15,496 bases of DNA from Blastomyces gilchristii SLH14081. Taxonomy: Eukaryota; Ascomycota; Eurotiomycetes; Onygenales; Ajellomycetaceae. Where the stretch lies: assembly GCF_000003855.2 (NCBI RefSeq), contig NW_003101680.1:6387949-6403444 (forward strand), given 5' to 3'. Position numbers and translations under genes: made by a program. Positions 1 through 10,150 of this stretch are shown here, piece after piece. The notes below the pieces were generated by a model. The model worked only from the letters and a program-made list of their open reading frames with translations. It made no database searches and was not told the origin of the DNA. Each line of letters opens with the position of its first letter. The stretch's first letter is position 1.

Positions 1-2445
1 TTGAGCTCTTTTTCATCTCTTGAAAAATGAATATCATTCTGAATGCTGAAAAGAAGTCACTGAAGTGATTCTTATAAAACTAATAGAAAAACTTAATTTC
101 TAAGTTATATAGAGTAATATCTCTATTAAACTGTCTAGAAATGATTTTAAAAAAGATAATAGCTACTTAACTATCTTTTATAAGCTCTAGTAATAGCTCT
201 CTTTTATTCAGTGAATAAATAAGAGATAGAAAACAATATTCTGCAATTGACACTGTTCTCTCAGTTATTTATGATATTTAAATAACAAAGTATGAAGATC
301 TGGTCTCAACTGCAGTTTTTATTGATATAAAAGAAGTATTTAATTATGTTTCAAAGTCAAAGTTAATTCAGACTTTGAAGAAGTTAAAACTGCTACTTTC
401 TCTAATAAAATGAGTTAACTGTTTTATATTTAAAAGAATCATATAACTTTTCTTTGATAAAATGAAATAAGACAAGACTGAGATAAAAATAGAAGTACTG
501 TAAGAATCTTCAATCTCACTCATTTTATTTGTAATATACACTGCATATCTATTCAAAGATAGAAATATTAAAATAGTGTGATTTTCAAGTTATATAGATG
601 ATATTAGTCAAGTCTACAGCTTAAAAACTATCAAAGAGAATTTAAAAGTGATTGAAAAAGCTGCAAAGAAAATCTTTGTTAGAGTAGATATTAATTAAAT
701 TCAATTTAATATAAATAAAACTGAGTTAATTCATTTCTTTTCTAAATTCAATGAGAAAGAAATATCTCTAACTCTTTTAAATAGAGAGATTAAACCCAGT
801 TTAAATATCAAATGATTAGAAGTATGATTAAACTCTAAGTTGAATTTTAAATATCATATTCAACAGAGAACTATCAAGATAGAAAGACGATTAAATAACA
901 TTATCAGACTATCAAATACAGAGAGAGATCTATTCTTTCAGACTATGAGATAGTTATATATAGTCTGTATTATCTCAGTAGCTGATTATGAAGTTTAAGT
1001 TTAATGAAATAATCAAGAAAATTTCACTGAACTCTTTCAAAGTCTGTAAAATAGAGCTTTGAGAAGAATTCTGAGAGTATTTAAATCATCTTCTATTAAA
1101 GCAATGGAAATTGAAGCTTCAATTTCATCTTCTACTATTTAATTTGAAAAGACCTGCATGAACTGTGCTCTGAGAGTCATGAAGATGAGCTTAAATTATA
1201 TAATTAGAGAAAGAGACTCTTCTTCATTTTCATCAATTAACTCAGGAAATGAACTGAATTGAAATAGATTTCTTGATTAAAATGAGAATAGTACTTCAAA
1301 GAAAATACTCTCTCAACTGTATAGACTATATTCACTGATTAAAAATCAATTTTCTTCATTAAATATTGAGAAAATTGATTATGTGAAGATATCTCTCTGA
1401 AGAGAAAAGCTGAAATCTCTCATAGACTTATAAATAAGTGAACTATCTAAAGAGAGAGTATGTGAACAGTATTTAAAGAAGATCTTTACAATCAATATAA
1501 AAGACTCTATTCTGATTTAGTCAGATGGCTCAAAAAATAAGAGTTTAAATAGATTAGATACAGACATTGCTTATACTGAAGATAATATCAATTTCATCTC
1601 AGATTTCTGAAATTTGAGCTGTGAATCTGAAGTCTTTGATACTGAACTATTTATAATAGTAAAAGCTTTCAAACTTATTGAGATAAAATCTTATAAAAGA
1701 GAAAATAACTTGAAAGAGATATAAATATTCTCTGATAGTCAAGCTGCTTTGAAAAGACTTAAAAAAATAGTCAGATTCATAGTAATTAAATAAATCTTGA
1801 ACTGATTTTAAATTCTGTTATGAAGATTTAAAAGAGAAGATTATTAAAACTGATAATTCATTTACACTGAGTTCCTGTTCATATGAATATTCATGATAAG
1901 GAATTGACTGATTCAGCAGCTAAAAAGAGCTCAGAATTAAGCAGATCAATTTAAAAAACAGTGTTCTGATCTTTTATAAAGAGAAAGATAAAAGAATCTT
2001 ATTTAAATAAGTGAAATAAAAGCTGACAGAAATAAAAGAAGAGTATACATTATTCAAGATTTAAGACAAAACCTAAGTGAAAATCTTGTTCAATTAAATG
2101 TAAAAAGAAAATATTCTCATCTATAATTCAGCTGAAACTAGAACATGATTATTTCAAATCTTATATATAAAGATTTGATGATAGATTTGATTTAACAGAA
2201 TACTCATTCTGCAATACAAATGAAAATTCTGAGCATATTGTAATTCATTGTGCATTATATAATAGTCTCAGAGTTAGATTGAAAGAGAAGTATGATTTAA
2301 ATTAATTAAATATGAGGTTTTTATTCTCAACTGAGACAGGAATTAAATGTCTAATAGACTTTCTATTAAAAACTTAAGCAGTTATAAGAAAACAGCTGAA
2401 TTCAGAAGTATCTGAATATGAAGAGATGAAAATTGATTGAATATA
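1..2445 (+). pseudogene. LINE ORF2 pseudogene: reverse transcriptase, RNase H, CCHC knuckle
   Basis: The intact family protein copies the LINE RNA into DNA at a nicked target. Here it is partial at the 5' end and full of stops. Visible landmarks are YRVISLLNC near 108-134 (RT N-terminal motif), FIDIKEVFNYV near 318-350 (first catalytic Asp block), YIDD at 591-602 (RT active site, both Asp kept), SDGSK at 1521-1535 and FSDSQAAL near 1728-1751 (RNase H), a W(stop)VPVH block near 1865-1879, and the C-terminal knuckle near 2201-2250. RT and the first RNase H blocks share one frame. From about 1860 the reading moves to another frame, so an indel lies between about 1755 and 1860, probably near the A run at 1761. 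The first knuckle Cys appears as Tyr (TAC for TGC). The ORF end near 2445 is approximate. Confidence 0.85.
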
Positions 2446-2798
2446 GTCTGTTAAAACAGCTATACACTATTTTATAATAATTTTAATTTATTATAGTCTC
2501 TCTTTACTTTACTTTTTCTTTTTTATTCTTTTCTATCTATCTATTTAATATGTCTATCTTTAAGACTGTATTCTCTTTTCTTTTATCATGATATTATCAA
2601 ATGATTTCAAAGTATCAGAAGATGTTAAAATACTGTAATTTATAAACAGTTTTTGTATTCTAAGCTGAAATTTTCTGATTTTACATATCTGAAATTGATA
2701 AATGTATAATAGTTAACTTTATAGATATAGAAAAAACTCTGAGAACTAAAAGTTCTCAGATAGATATCATGGTCTCTGACTGTATACATCTATAAATG
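2446..2798 (+). other. LINE 3' untranslated region
   Basis: About 350 bases follow the last recognisable LINE protein sequence. There is a T/C-rich stretch near 2500-2580, no open frame of note, and the hairpin described separately. I see no gene here. Confidence 0.6.
2738..2760 (+). other. Perfect hairpin near the LINE 3' end
   Basis: TCTGAGAACT (2738-2747) and AGTTCTCAGA (2751-2760) are exact reverse complements separated by AAA: a 10-bp stem with a 3-base loop, about 40 bases before the TAA tail. In several LINE families a 3' stem-loop in the RNA is bound by the element's own reverse transcriptase to start cDNA synthesis. A role of that kind here is inference. The stem has survived heavy mutation with no mismatch. 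Confidence 0.6.
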
Positions 2799-2825
2799 AA
2801 TAATAATAACAATAATAATAATAAT
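2799..2825 (+). repeat. (TAA)n microsatellite tail of the LINE
   Basis: A run of AAT/TAA triplets with one AAC interruption ends exactly where homology to gypsy copy B begins (2826 corresponds to 7500). I read it as the LINE's 3' tail and so as the insertion junction. Confidence 0.75.
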
Positions 2826-2827
2826 GA

Positions 2828-3924
2828 GAGCTTAAGTATATTAATACTACTATAACTTGAAAAGAATTCAAAGACTTTCTACTGAACTAGATCAAAGAAT
2901 ATTATAATTATAGCTTTATAGCAGCACAGTAGTTTAACTTATTATATTAATAAGATAATAAGAATTCTTTCAATTTTAATACAAGATTTAAAGAATATTA
3001 AGAGAAATTGACTGATAATTTGAATTAATTAAAGATACAGCTTTATCTTATAAAGCTGACTCATAAGATATAGATAATAATATTATAGTATCAGAGTTTA
3101 TTAATTAATTACACTGAGCTTATGAACTTGACTTTCTGAATCTATTTAAATAATTAATACTCTGAGAAAAAGACTAATAAGATCTCTTCTAAGTAATTAA
3201 TAATAGAATTTAAACAGCACTGTGATAACTCTGATGTAGAGAATATGAAGAAGAATTCTAAGTATTCTGATTCTTCACTCACTATAAAGAAATGATAAAA
3301 AAAATTTGATAAAGATCTCGGCTTTAACTGTGAAGCTGATAATTACTATACTAGTAATTATAAGAAGCTGAAGAAGAGAAGAAACTGAGAAAATATCTTC
3401 TTAAAGTTAACTCTTTTTCTGATAAATGTATCTGTAGAAGATAAAGAAGAGAAAGAAATAAAAAATTAATAATTCTTATATTTTTAAGTTCATATTACAA
3501 TTATAATGAATACTATGAATGAGAAGATATCAGTGAGATGTGTACTCAACTTCAGAGTAGATACTAACTTTATATTCTATTTCTTTTCTTTAATGAAGAG
3601 TTGAAAGAAGATAGACTTATCAGACTATATGAAATTTACTGATGAAATGAAATGTCATTATTTTAGCATGATTTAAGAGAAGTGTGTAATCACAGACTTA
3701 GAAAAAATCTTCAAGAAGAGTAGTCTGCTTCTTCATATTATCAATATTATAGATGAGAATATCATTCTAGATCTTCTATAATTGAGAGAAAACAATTCTC
3801 TCATTGACTGAGTCACTCAGATATGACAGTATCATCTCATTAATAAAGAGACCGTGATAGAGAAATGTGAAGAGTTTCATCAGAAGAATCTTGATAAAAA
3901 GATAGAGTCAATATACTATATAAC
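2828..3924 (+). pseudogene. Copy A gag and protease region, degraded
   Basis: This covers the second half of gag and the protease. The capsid part matches copy B (NTRFEEY-like block near 2970-3000). The nucleocapsid knuckle is at 3320-3361, where only one of four zinc ligands survives: it reads G-F-N-C, with Tyr in place of His and of the last Cys. The protease active site near 3548-3556 reads N-F-R where aspartic proteases have D-S/T-G. Several in-frame stops are present. With the MITE and one target duplication removed (513 bases, a multiple of three), the frame runs on into RT. It cannot encode a working protein. Confidence 0.85.
3917..3924. repeat. Left target-site duplication of the MITE (TATATAAC)
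   Basis: TATATAAC lies immediately before the left inverted repeat and is identical to 4430-4437. Copy B has a single TGTGTAGC at the matching place (8591-8598), which shows the empty site. Confidence 0.85.
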
Positions 3925-4429
3925 TAGACTGACCGTGTGACCGTATCTGAAATCAGAATCAGATTTTTTGATAGTCTCATTATTAATTCAACTGATCTCA
4001 TTACATGATTTTAATATTAGATAGTAGTCTCACACTGTCTCAGTGAGACTTACTGTCTACTCTTATCACATTTTTCAAATGAAATCATGATTTTTACTTC
4101 TCAATTTAAATTATTTTTATTGCTTTAAATGACTTTAAATCTTATTTGAGTGTTATCAAAAAGCATTACTTTTTAAAAAATTAAAAATAGCCTAAAAAAG
4201 CCTTAAAATGTCTAAAAATAGTAACTTTATATCAAGAATGAGACTAAATGAAATCAAATAAGATCACTTTCTCATTTTTTTCAAGTCATGATTTCATTTT
4301 AAGATCTCATATATAGTCACTTTGCATGTTTTTTTAATGACTTGTCTCAGCGGAATTCATGCCAAGAAATGTATGAGATCAGATCTAATAAGACTAAATA
4401 TGAAATTCATGATCTCAGCGGCCAGTCTA
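3925..4429. mobile_element. 505-bp non-autonomous DNA transposon (hAT-like MITE)
   Basis: This segment is absent from copy B at the matching position, so its ends are defined. It begins TAGACTGACCG (3925-3935) and ends CGGCCAGTCTA (4419-4429), an 11-bp terminal inverted repeat with one G/A mismatch of the RIP type. It is flanked by a perfect 8-bp duplication. Eight-base duplications and short TIRs starting TAG or CAG are typical of the hAT superfamily; assignment to hAT is inference. No transposase coding is visible, so it would need a partner in trans. It is A/T-rich inside but keeps CpG near both ends. The nonamer TCTCAGCGG occurs twice in the right end, at 4345 and 4413, as possible transposase-binding repeats. 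Confidence 0.8.
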
Positions 4430-4437
4430 TATATAAC
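4430..4437. repeat. Right target-site duplication of the MITE (TATATAAC)
   Basis: Identical to 3917-3924 and directly abutting the right inverted repeat; copy A coding sequence resumes at 4438, matching copy B from 8599. Confidence 0.85.
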
Positions 4438-6512
4438 AGATGACTGAGACTTAAGAATCAATGAGAAAGCTATCATTCTTATTACAAGATTAGCAGCAGT
4501 ATCTGTTATTGAAGATGAATAAATACAATATCTCTTTACAGATTATAAGAATGTCTTTTCAGAAAGAGAAGCAGTGAAGTTTTCTAATATCAAGATATGA
4601 TATAAGATCTGCTTTGAAGATAATATAATAATACTGTACAGATCTCTTTATAACTTATTAGTAAAGAAATTGAATATTCTGTATAAATATCTTGAGAAAG
4701 TGCAATCAAAGAACTGAATATACTTATTAAAGAGTTCAGAAAAGACACTTATACTATTTATATTCAAGAAGAATAGTAGACTACATCTTTATATAGTCTA
4801 CAGAGATCTCAATAAGATAATAATTAAGAATTACTATTTATTACTGTTAATTAATGAGATGATTGATTGATTATCTGAAGTAAAGATATTCTCAAAGATT
4901 AATGTATAGAATATCTATTATAGAATCAGAGGTAATGAAGATAATATTTAAAAAACAGCTTTTTATATTAAGTATAGCAATTTTGAATATCTTGTTTTAT
5001 CTTTTAATCTTTATAATACTTCAGTTATCTTTCAGATCTATATAAATAAAACTGTGAGATCTTGTCAACATCTTCTGTATAGTATACTTGAATACTATTC
5101 TAATCTTCTCAAAAACAGAGAAAGAATATAATACTCATGTTTGAGAAGTGTTGAGTTGCTTGAGACAGTATTAACTCTATATAAACACTGAAAAATACTC
5201 ATTCTATATACAGAGGATTGATTTCTTAGATTATATTATTAAGATTAATAGTATTTCAATGAATAGAAGCTGAGTCTCTGCTATTAAGAACTGATCAGCA
5301 CTGCAGATATACTGTGAGATACAGATATTTCTAGAATTTATAAATTTCTATAAATGATTCATCTATATATATTTATGAATTACTGCCCTTCTTACAGATC
5401 TATTAAAGAGAAGTGTTAAAGATAGAAAAATATGACTGTTTATTCTCATTGAAGATATTACACAAATATTTCCAGAATTGAAATAAGCTTTTACAGATAT
5501 TATAATACTGAATCACTTTAACTCTGATCTGCTCAGTTAGTGTAAGACTGATACATCTGAAAATAAGATCTGTGAAATCTTTTCACAGTTGACACTGAAG
5601 ATCTTTCAACATTAAACAAATTGAGAGATAATAATCTCTGAGAATACAGACAATAAAATATCTGTGAGAGAAGATTTTTTCACAGAGTCTATAAAACACT
5701 GTAAATAAAGATCAGTGATCTTCTTCTTTAAGAAGTTATCACTTATACAGAGAAGATATAATACTCATAATTAAGAGATATTAGTAATTATCAAATTCTT
5801 TACAATCTGACAATATTAACTTCAGAGTAGTAAGTACTCAGTACAAGATCTCACTGATTATGCAAATCTGCATTACTTCTTGATAATAAAGAGCTTGATA
5901 GAATATTAAGTCAGATGAACAGAGCTGCTTTCAGAGTATAATTTCTATATCTAATACTGTTCAGATTAGCTTAATCTTACTGACATACTATTTAAGCAGT
6001 CTGATTATAATATTATTAATAAAGAGAAGAATTCTACAAAAGAATCTCTGTTATTACTGCAGAAGAAGCTGACTACAGAAGATTAAGATTCTCTGAAACT
6101 TAGAAACAGCACTGATAAGACAGCTATATAACTCAGTATAAAAGATAAAACAAAACTCAGATTCTCACAGAGAACTGACACTGAAGATTATAAGCTTCTC
6201 ATATTATATCTTACTATTATTGAATTGATAAAGAATAAAATAATCTACAATATTTCAATCTGACTACTTTTAGAACTTATTGATAAGTTACAGCAGAGAA
6301 ATGTCTCTACTACAGCTTAAATTTAGAAGTTAAAGAAGAAAAATTGAATTTATACTTGAAAGAGAAAGACTCTGAGCAGAGCAGTGTCACTAAGAAATCA
6401 AGTTACTGATAACTAGAAGAATATGAACTTCTACTACTAAATAATTCAGTCTTTATCTCTTATAACAGAGTGATGTATTAAAAGTTATTGAGAATTTATT
6501 ATAATAATCTTT
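4438..6512 (+). pseudogene. Copy A pol: reverse transcriptase, RNase H, start of integrase
   Basis: This contains the RT palm (YRDLNKI-like block near 4799-4820, NEDNI block near 4930) and RNase H (RRYNTH-like block from 5751). The RT active site at 5085-5096 reads Y-L-N-T where Y-L-D-D is expected, so both catalytic Asp are lost. Comparison with B shows a 2-base deletion near 5049, where B has AAGATGCTGTG and A has AAAACTGTG; this shifts the frame upstream of the active site. One more base is lost after 5751. The segment stops at 6512 in the zinc-binding N-terminus of integrase, where copy B is inserted, and continues at 14342. Stops are frequent throughout. Confidence 0.85.
6508..6512. repeat. 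Left target-site duplication of copy B (TCTTT)
   Basis: TCTTT directly precedes the TG of the 5' LTR and is repeated at 14337-14341 after the CA of the 3' LTR. Five-base duplications are usual for Ty3/gypsy integrases. Removing 6513-14341 restores ATAATAATCTTTATAC, which matches uninterrupted copy B near 10665-10680. Confidence 0.92.
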
Positions 6513-7057
6513 TGTCACGCCTCTGGCCGCGCCAAGGCCCCGCTGCGGTTTCACACGGCCCATCACTTTCATGCGAATGATTTCATCCATCCCGCAGGCT
6601 GTCTGAACCGGTTTCCAACCACTCTATGACATCATTCGGATATATCATAGGAAGATCTGATTGATGAATATGAGAACCTCACTTCTATACAAGGTCAGCA
6701 GATTACTCTTCCTTGACAATGAGGCATCACTGAGGTATCACTCCAGCTATTCTCACTCATGAAATGAAAGAAGAGTATTCACTCATTATCTATATAGAAT
6801 AGCTAGATGCTGGCTTCTTATCAAAGAAATCAGTGATTCATTTTTCTTCTACTGAAATATATACAAAGAGTTACTGCATGTCTTATACAATCTTCTTAGT
6901 ATACTAAGTATCATATCTGTGATATTCTTGCAATAACTCTGTAGTCTACAAGCTCATCATTCAAGCAAGATAGTCAAGTTCACTCATACAGCTTCTCAAA
7001 CAACTACTTCTATATAATATCACTGACTAGTCACTGCTTCAGTTCTATCATATTACA
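6513..7057 (+). repeat. 5' LTR of copy B (545 bp)
   Basis: It starts TGTCACG and ends CATTACA. It aligns along its whole length to the 3' LTR, the 19-base length difference being a 17-base GC-rich segment after TGTCA (6518-6534) and a 2-base GC in CCCGCAGG. Differences are nearly all transitions. The first ~110-150 bases are strikingly GC- and CpG-rich compared with the matching part of the 3' LTR, so they escaped most mutation; the rest is as AT-rich as the interior. Limits of U3, R and U5 cannot be set by eye. Confidence 0.95.
6791..6797 (+). promoter_or_regulatory. Possible TATA box in the LTR (TATATAG)
   Basis: TATATAG lies about 279 bases into the 5' LTR and is conserved at 14070-14076 in the 3' LTR. 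It is a reasonable position for a U3 promoter, but in AT-rich DNA the motif alone is weak evidence. Confidence 0.2.
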
Positions 7058-7058
7058 A

Positions 7059-7093
7059 TTTAAATCACTTAATCTGATTATAAGTTTAAATCA
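7059..7093 (+). other. Leader after the 5' LTR with a 9-base direct repeat
   Basis: TTTAAATCA occurs at 7059-7067 and again at 7085-7093. The primer-binding site should lie here, but no TGG-starting match to a tRNA 3' end is recognisable, either because G-to-A changes erased it or because the family self-primes. Confidence 0.3.
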
Positions 7094-7096
7094 GTC

Positions 7097-8190
7097 AAGC
7101 TCTAACAGACTGATATAGTCTCATACATCTACACTGAGACTGATCTGATCTCACTCTTTGAGAGAAATATCACATCATTCTCTAGAGTGTATACATCTCT
7201 ATCTTAGCAGAAATCTGAGATTTCTGAACCTGCTGTATATTTTAACATAAGCTCTTCAACTGTTCTGTCACTGCTGCAGCCTCTACACACCTACATCTAT
7301 TATGAAGATAGAGAGATTAAGATCAGAGATTCTCTGAGATATAAGAGAAATATCTTGTCTGAATTTCACAGCTTTATCTGTACTCTTGAACAGAAATTTC
7401 ACCTTAATCTGAGTCAGTATAATACTCACAAGATATAAGTAATATATACTGCCAACCTTCTTGAAGGCATCTCTGTGACTACTTAGGCTATTAAGAAGAG
7501 AGAGCTTGAGTATATCAATACTGTCATAACTTGAAAAGAATTCAAGAACTTTCTACTGAATCAAATTAAAGATCACTGCAACTGCAGCTTCACAGTGATA
7601 CAGTAGTTCAACTCATTACATTAATAAGATAATGAGAATTCTTTCAATTTCAACACAAGATTTGAAGAATATTGAAAGAAATTGACTGATGATTTGAATC
7701 AATTAAAAATACAGCTTTATCTTACAAAGCTGACTCATAAGATGTGAATAATGATATTATAATATCAGAGTTCATTAATTAATTACACTGAGCTTATTAA
7801 TCTGGCTTTCTGAATCTATTTAAATAATTAATTCTCTGAGAAAAAGATTAACAAGATCTCTTCTAAGTAATTAATAATAGAATCTAAACAGCACTATAAC
7901 AGCTTCAGTGCAGAGAAAGTAAAGAAGAATTTCAAGTATTCTGATTCTTCACTCACTGTGAAGAAACACTAAAAAATATTTGATAAAGATCTCTATTTCA
8001 ACTGCAGAGCTAATAATCACTATGTCAGTGATTGTAAGAAGCTGAAGAAGAAAAGAAACTGAGAAGATATCTTCTCAAAGTCAACTTCTCTTCTGATAAA
8101 CATATCTGTGAAAGATAAAGAAGAGAAAGAAATAAAGAATTGATAATTCTCACATCTTCAACTTCATGTTATAATCACAATACATATCTT
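7097..8190 (+). other. Gag region of copy B (capsid and CCHC knuckle)
   Basis: A retrotransposon gag block (SFNFNTRFEEY, then LTDDLNQLKIQLYLTKLTH) runs near 7640-7740 and is typical of fungal gypsy capsids. The zinc knuckle at 7994-8035 reads Y-F-N-C-x4-H-x4-C: three of four ligands remain and the first Cys has become Tyr (TAT for TGT). The N-terminal 400 bases carry a low-stop frame rich in polar residues that I do not recognise beyond gag. Confidence 0.8.
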
Positions 8191-8215
8191 AAATAAGAAG
8201 ATATCAGTGAGATGT

Positions 8216-8350
8216 CTACTCAACTCTGAAGTAGATATTAACTTCATATTCTATTTCTTTTCTTTAATAAAGAGTTGAAAGAAGACAGATCTGTCAGATC
8301 ATGCAAAATTTACTGATGAAATGAAATATCATTATTTTGACATAATCTAA
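8216..8350 (+). other. Aspartic protease active-site region of copy B
   Basis: The sequence L-L-N-S-E-V-D-I-N-F from 8216 sits where retropepsins have L-L-D-S-G-A-D. Catalytic Asp to Asn and Gly to Glu are both explained by G-to-A changes. The protease is therefore dead. Confidence 0.7.
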
Positions 8351-8899
8351 GTGAAGTATGTGATCACAGACTCAGAAGAAATCTTCAAGAAGAGTAGTCT
8401 GCTCCTTCACACAGTTAATATCATAGATGAGAATGTTATTCTAGATCTCTTATAATTGAGAGAAAGTAATTCTCTCATTGACTGAGTCACTCAGGCATAG
8501 CAGTACTGTCTTACTAATAAAGAGACAGTGATAGAGAAATCTGAAGAGTTTCATCAGAAGAATCTTAAGAAAAAGATAGAGTTAATATACTGTGTAGCAG
8601 ATGATTGAGACTTGAGAACAGATAAAGAAGCTATCACTCTCACTGTAAGATTAGCAGCAGTATCTGTCATTGAAGATGAATATATACAACATCTCTTTAC
8701 AGATTATAAGAATATCTTTTTAGAAAGAGAAGCAGTGAAGTTTCCTGATATTAAGATATAATATAAGATTTATCTTGAAGATAGTATAACAGTGCTGTAC
8801 AAGCTTCTTTACAACTTGTCTATAAAGAAATTGAATATTCTGCACAAATATCTTGAAGAAGTGCAATTAAAGAACTGAATACATTCATCAAAGAGTTCA

Positions 8900-9440
8900 G
8901 CAGAGACATCTATACTCTTTATATTCAAGAAGAATGATAGACTATGTCTATGTATAGACTACAGAGGCCTCAATAAGATGACAGTTAAGAATCACTATTT
9001 ATTATTATTGATTGATGAGATGATCAATTGATTATCTGAAGCAAAGATATTCTCAAAGATTGATATACAGAATGTTTATCATAGAATCAGAGTTAATGAA
9101 GATGACATTTAAAAAACAGCTTTTTATATCAAGTACAGCAATTTTGAATATCTTGTTTTATCTTTTGATCTTTGTAACACTTCAGTCATCTTTCAGACCT
9201 ATATAAATAAGATGCTGTGAGGCCTTATCAACATCTTCTACATAGTATATCTGGACAACATTCTAGTCTTCTTGAAATCAGAGAAAGAACATGATACTCA
9301 TGTTCAAGAAGTGTTGAGTCACTTGAGACAGTATCAACTATATATAAACACTGAAAAATGCTCATTCTACATGCAGGAGATTGATTTCTTAGATTATATT
9401 ATTAAGATAAACAGCATTTCAATGAACAGAAGTCAGGTCT
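8900..9440 (+). other. Reverse transcriptase domain of copy B
   Basis: Ordered RT motifs are present: FIFKKNDRLCLCIDYRGLNK from about 8918, LSEAKIFSKIDIQNVYHRIR (first catalytic Asp kept) near 9030-9090, the FEYLVLSFDLCN block near 9145-9180, and Y-L-D-N at 9248-9259 instead of Y-L-D-D (AAC for GAC). EKCSFYMQEIDFLDYII follows from about 9353. The block 9272-9751 is interrupted by a single stop, at 9455-9457. Confidence 0.9.
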
Positions 9441-9459
9441 CTGTCATTGAGAACTGATT

Positions 9460-10150
9460 AATGCCGCGGACATATCATGAAATGCAGATGTTTCTAGAAT
9501 TTGTGAATTTCTACAGACAATTCATCTATGCATATTCACAGATTACTGCCTCTCTTACAGATCTGTTAAAGAGAAGTGTGAAAGACAGAAAAATGAGATT
9601 ATTTATTCTCACTCAAGACACTGTGCAGATATTTACTGAATTGAAACAAGCTTTTACAGATATTATAATGCTGAATCACTTTAATCTCAATTTACTCAGT
9701 CAGTGTAAGACTAATGTATCTGAGAATGAGATCTGTGAAATCTTTTCATAGTTGATATCAGAGATCTTTCAATGTTGAAAGAATTAGAGAATAATTATCT
9801 CTGAGAATACAGACAATGAATTGTCTGTGAGAGAAGACTTTTTCACAGAGTCTATAAGACACTGTGAATAGAGATCAGTGACCTTCTTCTTCAAGAAGTT
9901 ATTGCTCATGCAGAGAAGATATAATACTCATAATCAGAAGATGTTAGTAATTATCAAATTCTTTAAAATCTGATGATATTATCTTCAGAATAGCAAGTAC
10001 TCAGTGTAAGTTCTCACTGATTATACAAATCTGTATTATTTCTTAATAATAAAGAGCTTGACAGAATATCAAGCCAGATGAGCAGAGCTGCTTTCAGAGT
10101 ATAATTTCTATATTCAATACTGTTCAGATTGACTTAATCTCACTGACACA
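9460..10150 (+). other. RNase H region of copy B
   Basis: The tether block FVNFYRQFIYAYSQI near 9498 joins RT to RNase H. TNVSENEICEIFS near 9710 corresponds to the usual TDASxxAIGxxLSQ motif with Asp changed to Asn. FFKKLL followed by RRYNTHNQKML from 9914 is the usual R-N-Y-x-T/D-x-E-x-L motif with the catalytic Glu read as Gln. Stops are frequent after 9750. Confidence 0.8.

Larger units (their letters stand above)
1..2825 (+). mobile_element. Non-LTR retrotransposon (LINE, Tad/I-like), 3' part, RIP-degraded
   Basis: This is the 3' portion of a LINE; its 5' end lies left of the window. In order it holds reverse transcriptase, RNase H and a C-terminal CCHC knuckle in one plus-strand ORF, then a 3' untranslated region, a perfect hairpin and a (TAA)n tail. 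That order, with RNase H after RT, fits the I/Tad group of LINEs, and several LINEs of that type end in TAA repeats. Gypsy copy A sequence starts at 2826, matching copy B from 7500, so the LINE appears to have inserted into copy A's gag. Its upstream target duplication is outside the window. A 5'-truncated copy A lying next to the LINE is the alternative. Confidence 0.85.
2826..6512 (+). mobile_element. Gypsy copy A (chromovirus), left part
   Basis: This is a Ty3/gypsy element of the same family as copy B. After the LINE tail, 2826-3924 aligns to 7500-8598 with equal length (1,099 bases each). After the MITE, 4438-6512 aligns to 8599-10676, with copy A three bases shorter overall. Differences from B are largely transitions, many of them CpA-to-TpA. 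The element is interrupted by the LINE (left edge), the MITE (3925-4429) and the whole of copy B, and resumes at 14342. Its own LTRs are not in the window; the 5' LTR and gag N-terminus should lie left of the LINE, and the 3' LTR to the right. Confidence 0.9.

Noticed and set aside
368..556. Minus-strand ORF of 62 codons
   Set aside because: It lies opposite the LINE RT domain, whose plus-strand motifs are clear; a chance shadow frame.
2799..2825. Independent microsatellite
   Set aside because: It ends exactly at the junction with gypsy copy A and follows a LINE, so a LINE tail is the simpler reading.
6513..6620. CpG island or host promoter
   Set aside because: It is the first part of an LTR with a mutated twin at 13811; its GC content reflects escape from mutation, not a host gene.
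9451..9463. Programmed frameshift or gag/pol boundary between the blocks at 9272-9457 and 9461-9751
   Set aside because: Both blocks are in the same frame, separated by a TGA where Trp fits; it is a mutated codon inside RT, not a boundary.
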